This document shows positions 45,401 through 57,067 of a stretch of 64,000 nt of DNA, in pieces. Where the stretch lies: positions 918,501 to 982,500 of the forward strand of contig JAXBDG010000012.1 in the NCBI GenBank assembly GCA_036320915.1. The letters are read 5' to 3'. The stretch's first letter is position 1. Each line of letters begins with the position of its first letter. Made by a program: the position numbers and the translations under genes. Below the pieces are notes generated by a model. That model saw only the letters and a program-made list of their open reading frames with translations, searched no databases and was not told where the DNA came from. The DNA is from Linnemannia elongata (Eukaryota > Mortierellomycota > Mortierellomycetes > Mortierellales > Mortierellaceae).

Positions 45401-46500
45401 ATTGGTACTTCAAGCCAGTGTTCTTGGCGGCGACCTTACCCTTCTTGGCGACGATCTTTGTGGGATCGACACGCTCAGTCTCCTTCAAGTTCAAGTTGGC
45501 GATCTCGGGGGTGGCCTCCTCGGGTTCTAAGGAAAGATGTAGACGACAAGAAGGAGGGAAGGAAAGCCAACTGTTAGTTGAAAGCGAGGAAATATGGTGC
45601 ACATAGAGAGGGAAAACAGTTCATTCAAATAAGTGGGGGTCGGCAGAGTACATACCTTCGGGGACAATGTAATCCTTGCCGAACATCTCCATCTCACGAG
45701 CCAACTTGTCAGCGCAGGCCTAAAGCAACAAGGGGGATAAACAGGATATCAGCTCTCGTTTTTTTTTTCTCTTCTTTTCCCACACGCGACAATACGATGC
45801 TCACACATACATAAGCACATACATAGAAACATACATACATAGACACACACACACACACACACACACATTTTTTTTATGCAAATATACGTGCGTATAGCCC
45901 ATACTAGAACAGCAACAAAATCAAAAAGCAACTTACTCTGATGGGCATACCAGTACAGTGCCAGCCCAAGGGGAACAAGGCTCGCTTACCCTGGAGGCGG
46001 TGGTATCCCGTTGCAAACTCAATCTTGGAGATGGTGAAGCCATGTCCCAAGTGGAGACGTCCGTTCATATAAGGGTAGGCGGTGGTCGACAGGAATTTGG
46101 GGTGGTCCTGGTGGATAGTCTCGATATTGGCGTATTCTTCAATGGTGGGCGCGTTGACCTCGAAGGCTTTGTTGTCCTCCCAGATCTTCTGGGACTTTTT
46201 CTCAATGTCCATCAAGGCATCGCGCTTGGCGGTCTATATTTTGTTGATCAGAGCCAGTGAGAGAAGGGTAAATGAGTGAGTAAACAGGATAAACAGCAGT
46301 GTGCAGGTGTGCAGAGAGAGTGTGTGTGTGCCATGACATGAGATTGTTTGCTAGTTTTGAGCGAGCAGGCAGCCAAGGTGCAAGACAGCTGGAATGCATT
46401 AGGTCCCGAAAGAAAGAGAAAGAGAGACAGAGAAAGAGAGGAAGATAGAGGCAGAGAGAGAGGGAGTGTGTGTGTGCGTGTGTACCTTTGGCTCCGACAT
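42463..46500 (-). CDS. CDC60: cytosolic leucyl-tRNA synthetase (1096 aa)
   Basis: Five exons join in phase: 46500-46486, 46233-45937, 45719-45656, 45526-45306 and 45156-42463 (3291 bases). The class I signature appears as [12 protein letters not shown] near residue 60 (HIGH) and [11 protein letters not shown] near 725 (KMSKS). The inserted CP1 editing domain is present, with [16 protein letters not shown] and [20 protein letters not shown]. The length matches eukaryotic/archaeal-type cytosolic LeuRS (yeast Cdc60 is about 1090). It charges tRNA-Leu with leucine; in yeast this enzyme also senses leucine for TORC1. The first exon encodes only MSEPK. The C-terminal [18 protein letters not shown] segment belongs to the tRNA-binding extension. 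Introns carry CA and GA simple repeats. No damage is seen. Confidence 0.97.
45843..45867 (+). repeat. (AC)n microsatellite in a LeuRS intron
   Basis: About twelve AC units in the intron between 45720 and 45936, next to a T run. Confidence 0.95.
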
Positions 46501-46837
46501 GGCTGTGTCTGAGTCGTGGGGGGAGAGTGAGTGATGAGAGTGTTAATGGGAGTAGAGAGTGGAAAAAAGAAAAACAAAAAAGACGAAAAGTAAATAGCCT
46601 TAAAGAATCCTTTAAATCCATGCAGCATACATTACTCATTAACCCTCTTTATTTCCGTGCATTTTTATAGAACAAAGGCCATGGCAATGGTAGGAGAGGA
46701 CAGCTAGCAACACTCATACCGACGCAAATGACTATTGCCAAGCACTTTTATTGACCTTGATTGACCATGACAAAGATAAGACAGCTAGCAACACTCATAC
46801 TGACACAAATGACTGATTTCCATCCTCATTTTGCTGT
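46501..46837. other. intergenic between LeuRS and the S9 peptidase
   Basis: GA-rich just upstream of the LeuRS start. A 35-base direct repeat lies further away. No gene. Confidence 0.5.
46699..46814 (+). repeat. 35-base direct repeat pair
   Basis: GACAGCTAGCAACACTCATA and the following 15 bases occur at 46699-46733 and again at 46780-46814 with two differences, in the 3' flank of the peptidase gene. Confidence 0.9.
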
Positions 46838-49800
46838 CTAGAAAAAGTTGGCTATCCACTCCGTCAGCTTGCTCTGCGAACGAGGTCCCTGCGACGCCGG
46901 CGCAGGCTTGCCGTTCTGCTTCGTGCCCTTTTCTGAAAACTCCAGCAATGTCGTCGACCGCCGCCTGTTCTGGTTCGCACTCAATCCCTCAGACGATTTG
47001 AGCTCATCGAATCGAGACCGCACTCTTGCTCCCTGCAGCTGCTGTTGTTGTTGTTGTTGTTGCTGTTGCTGTTGCTGCTGCAGTTGGGGAACTGGGGCTA
47101 CAGTCCATTGGCCAGTACTGTTGCGCCGATGGTTCATTTGGCTAGCAGGCTTCGATACACATATAAAAGGTTGGAGATGATCCGACTCAATGCCTAGCCC
47201 ACCTCCCCGATGGCCATTGTTCAGCTCCTCCAAAAGCTCGTTCGTGAAGGCTCCCTTCTTGCGGCGAATAGTGGATGGTGTCAAAGGTTCAACTCGTCCA
47301 GTGCCATGCTCGTCTTCCTTGTCAATCCTGAAAACTGGTGCTTGTAGAGTCGAAATCAAGAATGCATACTCGAACGCCAGATCCTCAAGGTATGCATATT
47401 GCCCAGACGAGCCACCGTGACCAACCTCCTCAATCCTCAAGAGCAACATCCTATCATCTCGCTCTCCTGTACCATCCGGGCCATCATCAGGAGATTGGGA
47501 GGGAGGAGTGCTCTTAAGTGGCCAACAGGATCGCAGTTTCGCAACCCACTTGAGCGGCTCGAAGAATGCCACTCGAGGATCGTTCATGCCACCCAGAACA
47601 AGCATGTTTGGGTACTTTTGGGGACGGACATTCGAGTATGGGCAGTACTGTTTCATGATCTGGTAGATTTCGGGCTTCGCAGGGTTCCCCCACTCCTCCC
47701 ATTCGAACGCTGTCCAGGGGATCGAAGAATCCAGCATGGTGTTAACAGCATCCACAAACGGCACCTCCGTCAAAGCAGTCTTGAAAAGATCTGGACGCAT
47801 ATTGACCACTGCCCCAATCATCAAACCGCCTGCCGAGCGACCATAAATAGCCAGCTTCTCTGCAGAAGTGTAGCCCTCCTATGATACCCATTTATAAAAT
47901 GCATGTTAATGTGGTGCAAAAGTCATCATTGAAACTACTAGAGCATTAAGAAGAAGGGAAAATATAAACGAAGGTACTTGGTCCACACAGTGCTCACTAT
48001 ACCTTGATGAGATACTCGGCACAGCTGATGACATCCAAGAACGTGTTTGGTTTCTTGCCCAACTTGCCTTCTTCGTACCACCCCATGCCCATGTCACTTC
48101 CGCCTCTCACATGAGCGATTGCGTAAATGAACCCACGATCCAGCAAACTCAGGCGTTGCGTCGAGAAAACCGGATCAGTACAGCTTCCGTAGGCCCCATA
48201 AGTGTAGAGCAAACACGGGTTGGCATCAAGCCCTTTGCCGCCCTGTCCAATCAAGTCTTTGCGGAAGACAATCGACATGGGCACTGCGGTGCCGTCTATT
48301 CCTGTCGAAAAGAGTCGCAGCTGCTCATAGTTGTTCGCGTCATAGATAGGCGTACCGGCGATTTGCTCTGTGTGGACCGTGAGGGATTCGCGTGTATCCA
48401 TGTTGTAGTCAATGACCTGTCGCGGTTGGACCAAGCTTGAGTAGGTGAAGCGGAGGACATTGGTGTCAAACAGAGTCATCTTGCTCAGATTGGAGGCCTC
48501 TTCGTTGATGGACTCTGGCAAAAGAGAGTACACTGTCTCGGAAAATGACACATAGTGGTACTTGTCGAATGGGCCAGGTTCCAATCCAATCGAGCAGGGT
48601 GGTGCTTCGGGACGATGCTCCGAATGATCGACTTGAGGTGCAGCTAACTCGATAACACGAACGTTTTGATGGCAGTTGGATCGCTCGAATACCACCAAAT
48701 GTCTCCGTCGCACCTGAAAGTCCTCGATGAGCACGAAGTCCCTGTGGGGAATGACCGTTTCCCTATTAGCGACTAGGTCGACGGGCGGAGAGTGCCGCTT
48801 GGGAGCTGGTGTACGGAAGAGCCAGTTATTCTTGGAGTTCTCATTCGTGAGGACGAAAAAGTATTCGCCGTCGTGTGATTCAGCGGAGTAGGTGACACCT
48901 TTCTTCCTGGGCATAATGACCCCCGGCTGAGCACCGTCCTCGGCATCGGCATGCAAGAACAATGTCTCGCTGGTTACTTGAGCTGCCGAGTTCATCATAA
49001 TGAACTTGCCGTCGCCTGACTTTGTCATGGTCAGACAAAACATCTCATCCGTTTCTTCGTACAGGAGTTGGTCCAATTCCACAGCCGTGCCCAAGACATG
49101 TCGATACAGCCGGTAGGCTCGCTCAGTCTCTGGCACCAATGTCAGGTAGTAGATGAAGCGACCACAGGATGAGAATTCTAGGTTCTCGTAGATGTTAGAT
49201 AGCCTGTCTGGCAGGAGATCGCCCGTCTCGACGTCCTTGAAGAATGTTGTGAACTGTTCGTTACCAAGACCATCGACGCCGTAGGCGATTATGCGACAAT
49301 CAGGCGAATGCCGTAAGAAGCCGACTCTGAAGTAGGTCGAGTCCTTGAACTCAGGGCTCTGTGCAATCTCGTTTTCGTCCAGATAGACCTGCTCCTCCCC
49401 CATGCCGGCAGTCATGCTCAGTCGCGTCCGGCAGTGCAATCGATACTCGAGACCGACCTGGGATTTGCTGTAGTAGCTCCATCCGTCTGGCAGGGTGACC
49501 CTGGCAGATTCTTCGTCGGCATCCAAACGCGACACAAATTCGTTGTAGAGGAGTTTCTGGAGTGGTTCTGTGTGTCGGAGAGCAGCGATCGCATACTGGT
49601 TTTCGTCCTCGATGTACTTTAGCACTAATTGCGTAGGTAGTTATTTGAAGAGATCGTCAATAAAGTTGCATGCGAGGATCAGAGAGTGAGAACAGTCACT
49701 ATATGGAGCCAACAAACGCACAAAAGCCTAACTATTTGCAAAGAACAATCGGCAGTATATGACAAAGCGAGAAAAGGGGGTAAGGGTGGAAGTCTATAGT

Positions 49801-50965
49801 TTTTTTTTGTTTCTTTACCATCAGGGTTCTCGCGGTCTTTTAGCCAGGCGTAGTTGTCGACCACCTCGTCACCGTGGATGTTGATCTTGACCTCTGGCTT
49901 TGCCTCGCAGATTGGCGGAGATGGTAATTCGATATTCCTGCCATGCAGCTTGTCGCGTGTCCTAGTTGGTAGTTGGTAGTTGGATATCAGTTGGTGCGTG
50001 TCGGCAACAACGCATGATGTTCGCATGGGTGAATGGGGAGGATATTGTTGGTATCATTCAATTTGTCTAAATAACACAATCAAATGATAGCCCACTGGCA
50101 ACAATGTCCACTGTCGTCCTCTCGTGTACTCCTTCCTACAAATATGTCCCTTTCGCTCTCCTTTTCCTTTTCTAGACCCTCTCACTCCTCTCTTTCTCTC
50201 TCTCTCTTTCTCTCTCTCAAACACGCAACCCTTTCTTCTCTTAAACCCCATCCTCCTCTTTTGTTCTTTTTTAACCTTGTATTAAAATTATCAGCGTTCA
50301 CTCATGAAGTATAATGCCTAAAATTGGTGTACATACTCAGCTTCTTCAAGGATCAATCTCAGCTTTTCCCACACGCCCAGGTAGATTTCTGGATAGTGTA
50401 CAATTAGTTGACGGATGCTGTCGGTCATGTCTGGGAGGAGCGTCAGCAAGTTGTCAGCCGACTGGGAGATGAAGAGGTCCATTTCGTCCAGAGGAGGCAG
50501 CTTGTTGTGAAAGCTCTTGGTGGGTGGCATTTCATATGTGCTCTCCCTTGGTGACCATGACGGGGATCCTTGTTTCGACAAAGGGGCCATAGAGTATATT
50601 TATTGTTAGGTACCCTCACTCCTCGTACACAGTATAATGAACGCATGCAGGTAAAAGACAAAAGTAGGCGAATTACCTTTGGTACCGACATTATCGCTGA
50701 TGATTTGACTGAGGACGCTTCGCGGCCTTCCTGGCGAAGAGCTGGAGGGCGTACGGGCCAGAGGACGGACGGAAGGGGATCCGGCAGTGGATACAAAGGG
50801 GTGGACGGGTGTTAAAGGCTCCGCTGGCTGAGTATTTGCGGGGCGCATCCTTGGCGAACTCTGGGCTGGCTTGTTCCCAGGGACATAGGCAGCAGACGAG
50901 GCTGAGCCAAGTGTTGAAGGTGAGGAAAGGATAGGTCCGGAGGACATATCATCTCTCTTAGCCAT
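46838..50965 (-). CDS. oligopeptidase B-like serine peptidase (family S9) with N-terminal extension and polyQ tail
   Basis: Model exons 50965-50677, 50568-50337, 49961-49819, 49624-48003 and 47878-46838 join in phase (1108 aa). The core starts with NIHGDEVVDNYAWLKDRENPD, the usual S9A entry. The propeller follows, then YGAYGSCTDPVFS and HVRGGSDMGMGWYEEGK. The catalytic residues are in YGRSAGGLMIG (Ser near 777), GGMNDPRVAFF (Asp near 860) and EVGHGG (His near 915). Such enzymes cleave peptides after basic residues. The C-terminal 150 residues exceed the family length and include about 18 glutamines encoded at 47033-47083. The first 175 residues are also extra. A shorter model starting at the ATG at 50026 would drop them and leave a separate small gene at 50318-50965. 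I favour the fused model because GTATGT and a branch-like ACTGAT..CTAG flank the 375-base intron in phase. Confidence 0.75.
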
Positions 50966-52520
50966 GTTGGGTGAGCACAGAGAGTGTGACTGGAATTGTC
51001 GCTTAGGAGTAGCTGAGGAGGAGTAGGGAGGAGGAGGCTGGTGAAGGAACGGGGATGTGAGATAGTAACGAGCAGAGGTGGAAGGAGAATGGCAAGAAAA
51101 GGAAGAAGAGAGAGGGGAAGAAGGAGAGGGAGGAAGATGAAGAGTAGGAAAAGGACGGGTAAGGAAGGACAGGAAGGAAAAAGACAAGAACAAGGACGAA
51201 CGCGAACGCGACCAAGAAGGAGCGAGAAGGAACATACACAAAGGCAAGAAGGGCCAAGCAAAGACAGACAGAGGAGGAGAGAGAGGAAGAAGAAGGAGGG
51301 TATCAGAGGAGTTCGATCAAAGAGAGATGATTGTAAGCAGATAAAGAGTTGATACAAAAGAAGAGTTCAAAGGCGGATGATTGTGAGAAAAGGATAGGAA
51401 AAAAAAAAAAAAGAGTGAGACAAAGCGCGACACACGTGACTACTACTTCTCTAACAAACGCAGTCATGCGACTTGCAGTGGAAAATGAGGGTAACGCTGG
51501 TTGGCTCGAGCGTGTTTTCCACCTTATCGCGCTTCGTTGCTTCTCTGCTTCAGGAGCATTTTGCTTGCTTTCTTTACTGCACTGTACTGTAGCTTTACTA
51601 CCTCTGCACGCAGTGTCAAAGCAAAGCGCAAAAGTAGTAACAAACATTGTCTATCACTAGGAGTAGGGCGAGAGGGTACATGGGAAAAAGAGTATTAGAA
51701 ATGAGGAGAAAGAGCTAGAACGGATGGTGTTTATTGTAAAGAAAAAATCGAAAACAAAATCGATGGCGTCAACGATCGAAACATTGTGGCAGAGGAGATA
51801 GAAAAGAAACGAGTATATGGTACAAAGCGGGTACAGAAGGGATAGAGAAGGAGAAAAGAAATGAGAAGCCTGAAGAGGAATTGAAGGGAGGGCGAAGAGG
51901 GAACGAGATAAAGGAAAGAACGACGAGAAATGGGAACCAAGGTGAGAAGGAAAAGCCCAATTTCCCTCAAACTCCCCCCCCACTCTTATTTACTCACGCC
52001 TAGAAAACATAGACATGCGGCACAGGCACACAAGCAAATCAAGACTGGTGCAATGGGTGGGTGTGTGTGTGGCGCCTGAACAAGGAAAAATTCTTTGCCA
52101 GATCAATCGGTACCACTTTGCAAATGCTTGTTAGCCCCTTGCAAATGTAGGGACAATCCTAAGTGAATCAATCAGAAGTTGCAGATGTAGTGACAGCCCA
52201 TGGGTCCCTAGGCGGGTCAATCGATACGCCTTTGCAAATGTAAAATATCAGTGTGTAACCACCGGCGTAAGTTGTATCAACCATGCAGATAGTAACAGCG
52301 ACACGGAGATGTCCCCCAAGCTATGAGTTAGACAAATGGACACATCCAATATCTCCCCGTTTCATTTTTTTTTATCTCCCTCCACTAACGAAGCCGCGGG
52401 TACTCTTCCATTTACAATGCGCCTAAAGCATCGGTGTGGATAGTTTCTTTATTTTCCTTCATCATTGGTGTTGCTGCTGCTGCTGCTGCTGTTGCTATAG
52501 ATACAGAAAATATACTACCT
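50966..52520. other. intergenic, long GA-rich low-complexity stretch
   Basis: Purine-rich on the plus strand at about 51040-51300 and 51680-51950. Three degenerate copies of a TTGCA(A/G)ATGTAG-type string lie near 52115-52245. No frame here is convincing as a gene. Confidence 0.5.
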
Positions 52521-54265
52521 TCATTGCACGAGGCGCCAGATACGGACAGAGCCATCGTCGCCCCCAGACGCAAGCCAATCGCCATGCGTCTCGCTAGGGT
52601 ACCACGCAACCGAATTAATGTCGCTCGTCCCATGGGCCTCCTTCGCCTCCGCCACCGCCACTGTCTCAACAAGCACCCCTGGCTCGTTCATTGCTCGCTG
52701 CTGTTCCGCCGTCAACCGCCCCACTGCCTCCGGTCTAGCATCAATCGCCTCAAACAACCGGATGGTGTTGTCTGCTCCTGCCGAAGCAATTAGGCCGTGT
52801 GCCTTGGACCATGACACAGAGTAGATGCAGCGTTCGTGCTGTCCCGCAACAGTTGCCACACACTTCCAGACTGGCTCGCCACGTCGAGGGGTCACAATCC
52901 CAAGAGGGTTTCCTGGTGGGAAGCGTTTCCAGATCTTGAGTGTCTGATCTGCCGATGCCGAAACGATCTGGTCTCCTGAAGGCGCAAAGTCAATCGCCCA
53001 CACTGTCGATTCATGGCCCTGAAGGGTGTCGGAGCAATACCAATCGTCGTCGTCGTCCTTCCAGATCTTGATCGTGTCATCATAGCTAGCCGATGCGAGG
53101 AGCTATTTCAACACACACATATACAATTATTATAAGATTAGTCTCAAGCTGTCACCTATACAATCTAAGGGCACAGAAGGAAGCGGAAGAAAGGAAAGCG
53201 ATCGAGAGGGAGAGAAAAGGCGTTCTGGATGACATGTATCATTTGTCTGCTATGGCAGATTATGTAAACATACTTCTTCTGTAGGGTGCCAGGCGACCAT
53301 CTTGACATCCTGGGTGTGCTCCTGAAGGACGCTCAGACACTCAAAGTCGTTGTCCTCCTCAACTTCCCAGATCCAGACACTCTTGTCGCGAGAGCAGGTC
53401 GCAAGCAAGGCCCCGCTATTGGACCAGGCTATTGACTTTGTCTCGTTTTCATGTCCCTCCAGCGTCGCCACACATTCGTAATCTTGATAAGACGTGAGAA
53501 GACAAAGAAAAAAAAAGGTTTGAAATGTATGGTTTATGAAATCGTGGATTAGTCACCAGGCACAAACAATTTTTTTTTTTTTTCTTTTTTTTTCCCGCGT
53601 TTGTGTTCCTATAAAAACTTTAGTCCCTCAACGATCCATTTTTCCGCTTGCCCCGAACTTGTCCGCATTCTTTTTGCAGTCGAGAAAAGGGCTAATATAA
53701 AGCAACTTTCCTCATATCACAAAAACAGAGAAAAGCGACAGATCAGAATTTTACCTCCGTTTTCATCCTCGTCCCGTTCCCAGATGCCGGTCGTGGCGTC
53801 AAAGGATCCTGTAGCGAGCTGCCGACCGTCCGGAGACCAGGCAACACTGCGGATGGTGCGTTTGTGTCCTCCTTCGAGCACATTGGTGCATTGCCACTTG
53901 GATGGGTCCTGCGCGTTTGTTGCTTGCCAGATCCTGACAGTCTTGTCTCCTGAGCATGTGGCTAGGATAGGTTTTGTTGGGTGCCAGGTTGCGCACCAGA
54001 CACGGTCCTCGTGGCCTATGAAAAAATGGGGTACAAAAGAGCGAGGGTAAGGAGGGAGGTCATCGTCATTGTGTGCGTAGCGTGTTTCAGGCTATGCTGT
54101 GTTAAGTGGTGTTGTGTTGTGTTGTGTTGTGTTGAGTTGGGTTATGTTGTGTTTTGTTGAGCGTCGGCCGAGACAAAATAAGGAACGGATGGGTGGGTGC
54201 CAGCGTCGACGAATGAGCGAGGTGAACTGACCAGTGAGTTCGGCGAGCTGTTCCAGACGAGGCAT
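52521..54265 (-). CDS. CIA1: cytosolic iron-sulfur assembly WD40 protein Cia1/CIAO1 (361 aa)
   Basis: Four exons join in phase: 54265-54232, 54015-53755, 53482-53274 and 53102-52521. The product is a seven-bladed WD40 propeller whose repeats follow the CIAO1 order. They include [105 protein letters not shown] and [17 protein letters not shown]. The DKSVWIWEV ... HTQDVK stretch is characteristic of this family rather than of WD40 proteins in general. Cia1 works with Met18 and Cia2 in the cytosolic targeting complex that delivers iron-sulfur clusters to apoproteins such as DNA polymerases. The length is slightly above the yeast (330) and human (339) proteins because of an insertion before the last blade. 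The first intron contains a TGTTG repeat. Confidence 0.95.
54100..54172 (+). repeat. (TGTTG)n-like repeat in CIA1 intron 1
   Basis: About seven near-perfect pentamers between exons 1 and 2 of the Cia1 gene. Confidence 0.85.
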
Positions 54266-55452
54266 TGTCTCAATTAGTGTGTCTGTACGTATGTGTGTGT
54301 GTGAATGTGTTTGAATAAGTGTATGTATGTGAAGAAGGAAAGGAAGAGGAGGAAGAAGAAAAAGAAGCGGAGAGGGATAAGGAAACAGGAGAATCGACCA
54401 GACACCTGTCCCAGTGGAGTCAAGAGAGAGGAGAGAGAAAGGCTAATCAGATCGCAGCGCTTGCGATCGGATCGCAAACCGAGACATCGACACTTTTTTT
54501 TTTTTTTTTCCAATAAAAAGACATTCCCAAGTCTGTTTCTTCTCTCCCTCTCCAGTCCCCACTCCCGTACACCCCCTCCTCCTCCTCCTTCTCTTCCTGT
54601 ACTTCTCAATGTAAGTTGATCTACCCTCTCGCTCACTCACACTTTCTTTCCCACTCTTCTCACCCTTGCTATTTCACGAATGATGACAATCTAAATAACT
54701 ATACAAGGATCAACCATCCAATGACCCGTATACATCTCTAAGAAGTTCTGACTGTTGCTCCTCTTCTCGATTCTCGCCGACCGATCAAAGAAAAGAAATC
54801 AAAAGATCTAATACTTTTTTTTTTTGCCCTTCTGTGCTCCAGGTCCCTTCGCCAATTGCCTTCCTACAACGTATCAACGTATCAGCGAACAATAATAAAA
54901 AACAAAAATTCAGTTTACACGTACCCCTTCTACGTTCTCAATGGTGTATTATTTTTTCTTCAACCTGGGGATCGTTATCGCTCTAGATGGTCAAACACGC
55001 TACACCCGTTGGGGATGACAGCGGGTGTAAGGCAGTGTGGTACTTCCCTGGAGGAAATACATTCAAGCATCCTAAAAAAAACCGGAGAAAGAAACAAAAC
55101 AAAAATAGTCGCGTCAAACGGTCGATGCAGGATGCATGTGCAGTGTTTAGGAGCAACTGCGGTAAAAGTAGTGTGCATCCTCACAGCATCTCAAGAGGGA
55201 GAGGGACCAAAGATATTTTTACCACACACACACAGCATCCATCGTCGAGTATCGGACCCCCCCCCTTTCTTCGTCCCTCTTTCTTAGCTCCTACTTCCCT
55301 TTTCTTAGTTCCTCCTTCCCTTCCCTCTCCCTTGATGTCTTTCTTTCCTACCTACCTTTCTTTCTCCCTTCATTGTTTTCTTCCTACCTCTTCACTTTCT
55401 CTCGCTCCCTTCCACTTCTTCTTTCAATCCTCACGGCAACTTTTCATTGACA
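54266..55452. promoter_or_regulatory. divergent promoter region between CIA1 and the membrane-protein gene
   Basis: AG-rich near the CIA1 start (54310-54380) and a long CT-rich leader (about 55260-55450) directly before the plus-strand start. T runs lie at 54487-54508 and 54816-54825. Frames here are short and lack domain content. Confidence 0.45.
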
Positions 55453-56766
55453 ATGTCCTCAGGTTCAACTCAAGCTGGTTCTCCAACGGAGGCTCCTCCT
55501 CCTCCAGCCACTACTCCCCCACCAGTGACAACTGATCCTCCTCCACACCCTCCAACAACTGTAAATCCTCCTCCGTCTACAACGCAGGAGCCACTTCCTC
55601 CACCAGTTACCACCAATCCTCCTCCCTCTTCCACCTCAGACGAGCCTACCCCACCAACGTCTGAACCTACATCAGATCCGACTACAAGCGAGGGCGGACG
55701 ACCACCGCCTAAATCCACCAACAAGCCTCCAAGGACTTCTGGCAGTGGAGGAGGAGGCACAAACCCTTCATATGTCCCTGGAGGTGGTAGTGGTAACAAC
55801 AGTAACGGCGGCAGCACCCCTACGGGCGTCAACGACTCAAACCCGTCTAGTGGATCGTCCAAATCTGTGCTTGGACCTGTCATCGGTGGAGTGGCTGCCG
55901 TCCTGGTGCTTGCCTTCTTAGTCGCCGTGTTTGTTATGCGCCATCGTAAAAACAACAAGGCTCGGAAGCGTCGCTTAGATCTTTTGTTGGACCAGAATGG
56001 ACAGGGGCAGGACCAGTTTCCGGCTTTAGGACTTGGTGGTGGTGGTGGTCATGGTGGAGGCGAATTGGGAGCGGCGACGAATGTTACCGGAAAGCCTCGG
56101 CCAGGTTCCATGAGTGGAAGTTCTCCGGCCGCAAGGCCTTCGACTCATCTGGAGATGAACATGTTGGGAGGATCGAGTGCCCTTCCTGGAGGAGCCACAG
56201 TGGCCGATGATGTTGAGTTTGACCCCTACGGATACCCGCATCACTATCAGCATCAACAGCAGCACACCCACCAGGGATATGGGGAGTATGAGGGCTATGA
56301 AGGATATGAAGGATACGACGGATATGGTGGTCATGTACCGTACAGAGGCCAGCAAGATCAATTCGACCAACATGATCCCTATTACGAAACTCCTCAGGCA
56401 GGACAATTTTATCCCAGCCAGCAACAGCAACAGCCGTTTCAACAACAGGCGTACGCAGTCGGTGGTTCACCTTTGGCCGGCCATGTTGTGACATCGTCTT
56501 CACCGTCCATGGGGTATCGACAGCCGCCTATAGGGCTAGCAGCAGCATCGACAACTGCCCCTACGGTGGGGGGATCGTCATCCCCTCGAACACCACAGCC
56601 TCAATCAATGACGACGAGCGTCGGTGGTGGTGGTGCTCCTAGTGGGGATGGATATCTGAGTAACACGACGGAGGTCATTGCGGAGAAAGGAGACTATGCT
56701 ACCATGCAGTCAGGCGCGCGTAATCCCCAGGTCATTGCAGAGGACGGTACCCCGAGCACTAAATAG
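55453..56766 (+). CDS. single-pass membrane protein with proline/threonine-rich ectodomain (437 aa)
   Basis: The intronless frame starts at the ATG at 55453. Residues 1-90 are almost entirely Pro, Thr and Ser, typical of an O-glycosylated stalk. A Gly/Ser/Asn-rich linker follows. One transmembrane helix lies at about residues 139-163 (VIGGVAAVLVLAFLVAVFVM), followed by the basic stop-transfer RHRKNNKARKRR. The cytosolic part has Gly-rich, His/Gln-rich and a short repetitive YEGYEGYEGYDGYGG segment. The layout resembles cell-wall stress sensors and signalling mucins. However, no cleavable signal peptide precedes the stalk, so either the helix acts as a reverse signal anchor or an upstream exon has been missed. 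No catalytic domain is visible. Confidence 0.75.
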   Translation: MSSGSTQAGSPTEAPPPPATTPPPVTTDPPPHPPTTVNPPPSTTQEPLPPPVTTNPPPSSTSDEPTPPTSEPTSDPTTSEGGRPPPKSTNKPPRTSGSGGGGTNPSYVPGGGSGNNSNGGSTPTGVNDSNPSSGSSKSVLGPVIGGVAAVLVLAFLVAVFVMRHRKNNKARKRRLDLLLDQNGQGQDQFPALGLGGGGGHGGGELGAATNVTGKPRPGSMSGSSPAARPSTHLEMNMLGGSSALPGGATVADDVEFDPYGYPHHYQHQQQHTHQGYGEYEGYEGYEGYDGYGGHVPYRGQQDQFDQHDPYYETPQAGQFYPSQQQQQPFQQQAYAVGGSPLAGHVVTSSSPSMGYRQPPIGLAAASTTAPTVGGSSSPRTPQPQSMTTSVGGGGAPSGDGYLSNTTEVIAEKGDYATMQSGARNPQVIAEDGTPSTK

Positions 56767-57067
56767 CAACTAGCCAGCAGTCATCGTCATTAAAGTTGAT
56801 TTGGGTATCTGTCAAAATCCAGCAATGCAGGCAGGCATCAATCGCTATTTCCAAGCGCAGTTCAATTGCTCATTGATGCTCGTCCCTTCCTTCCTGCCAC
56901 AATTGCGACCAAGGCTTCTTCAGCCTCACTCTCTTCCCCTGAACCAGTAAATACTGAACCCACCAATCCTCCTTGGTTCTTTCATCACCCCTGCGAGTCT
57001 CAACACCTCAAGACCGTCCACCGCCTGCCCACTACTACCGCACACAACAGTCATACTGCCACACGGA
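56767..57067. other. intergenic, promoter of the J-protein gene
   Basis: About 300 bases with a CT-rich leader; no gene seen. Confidence 0.5.

Noticed and set aside
50318..50965. Independent 179-residue gene upstream of the peptidase
   Set aside because: Kept as an alternative only; the in-phase splice signals make it more likely to be the head of the peptidase gene.
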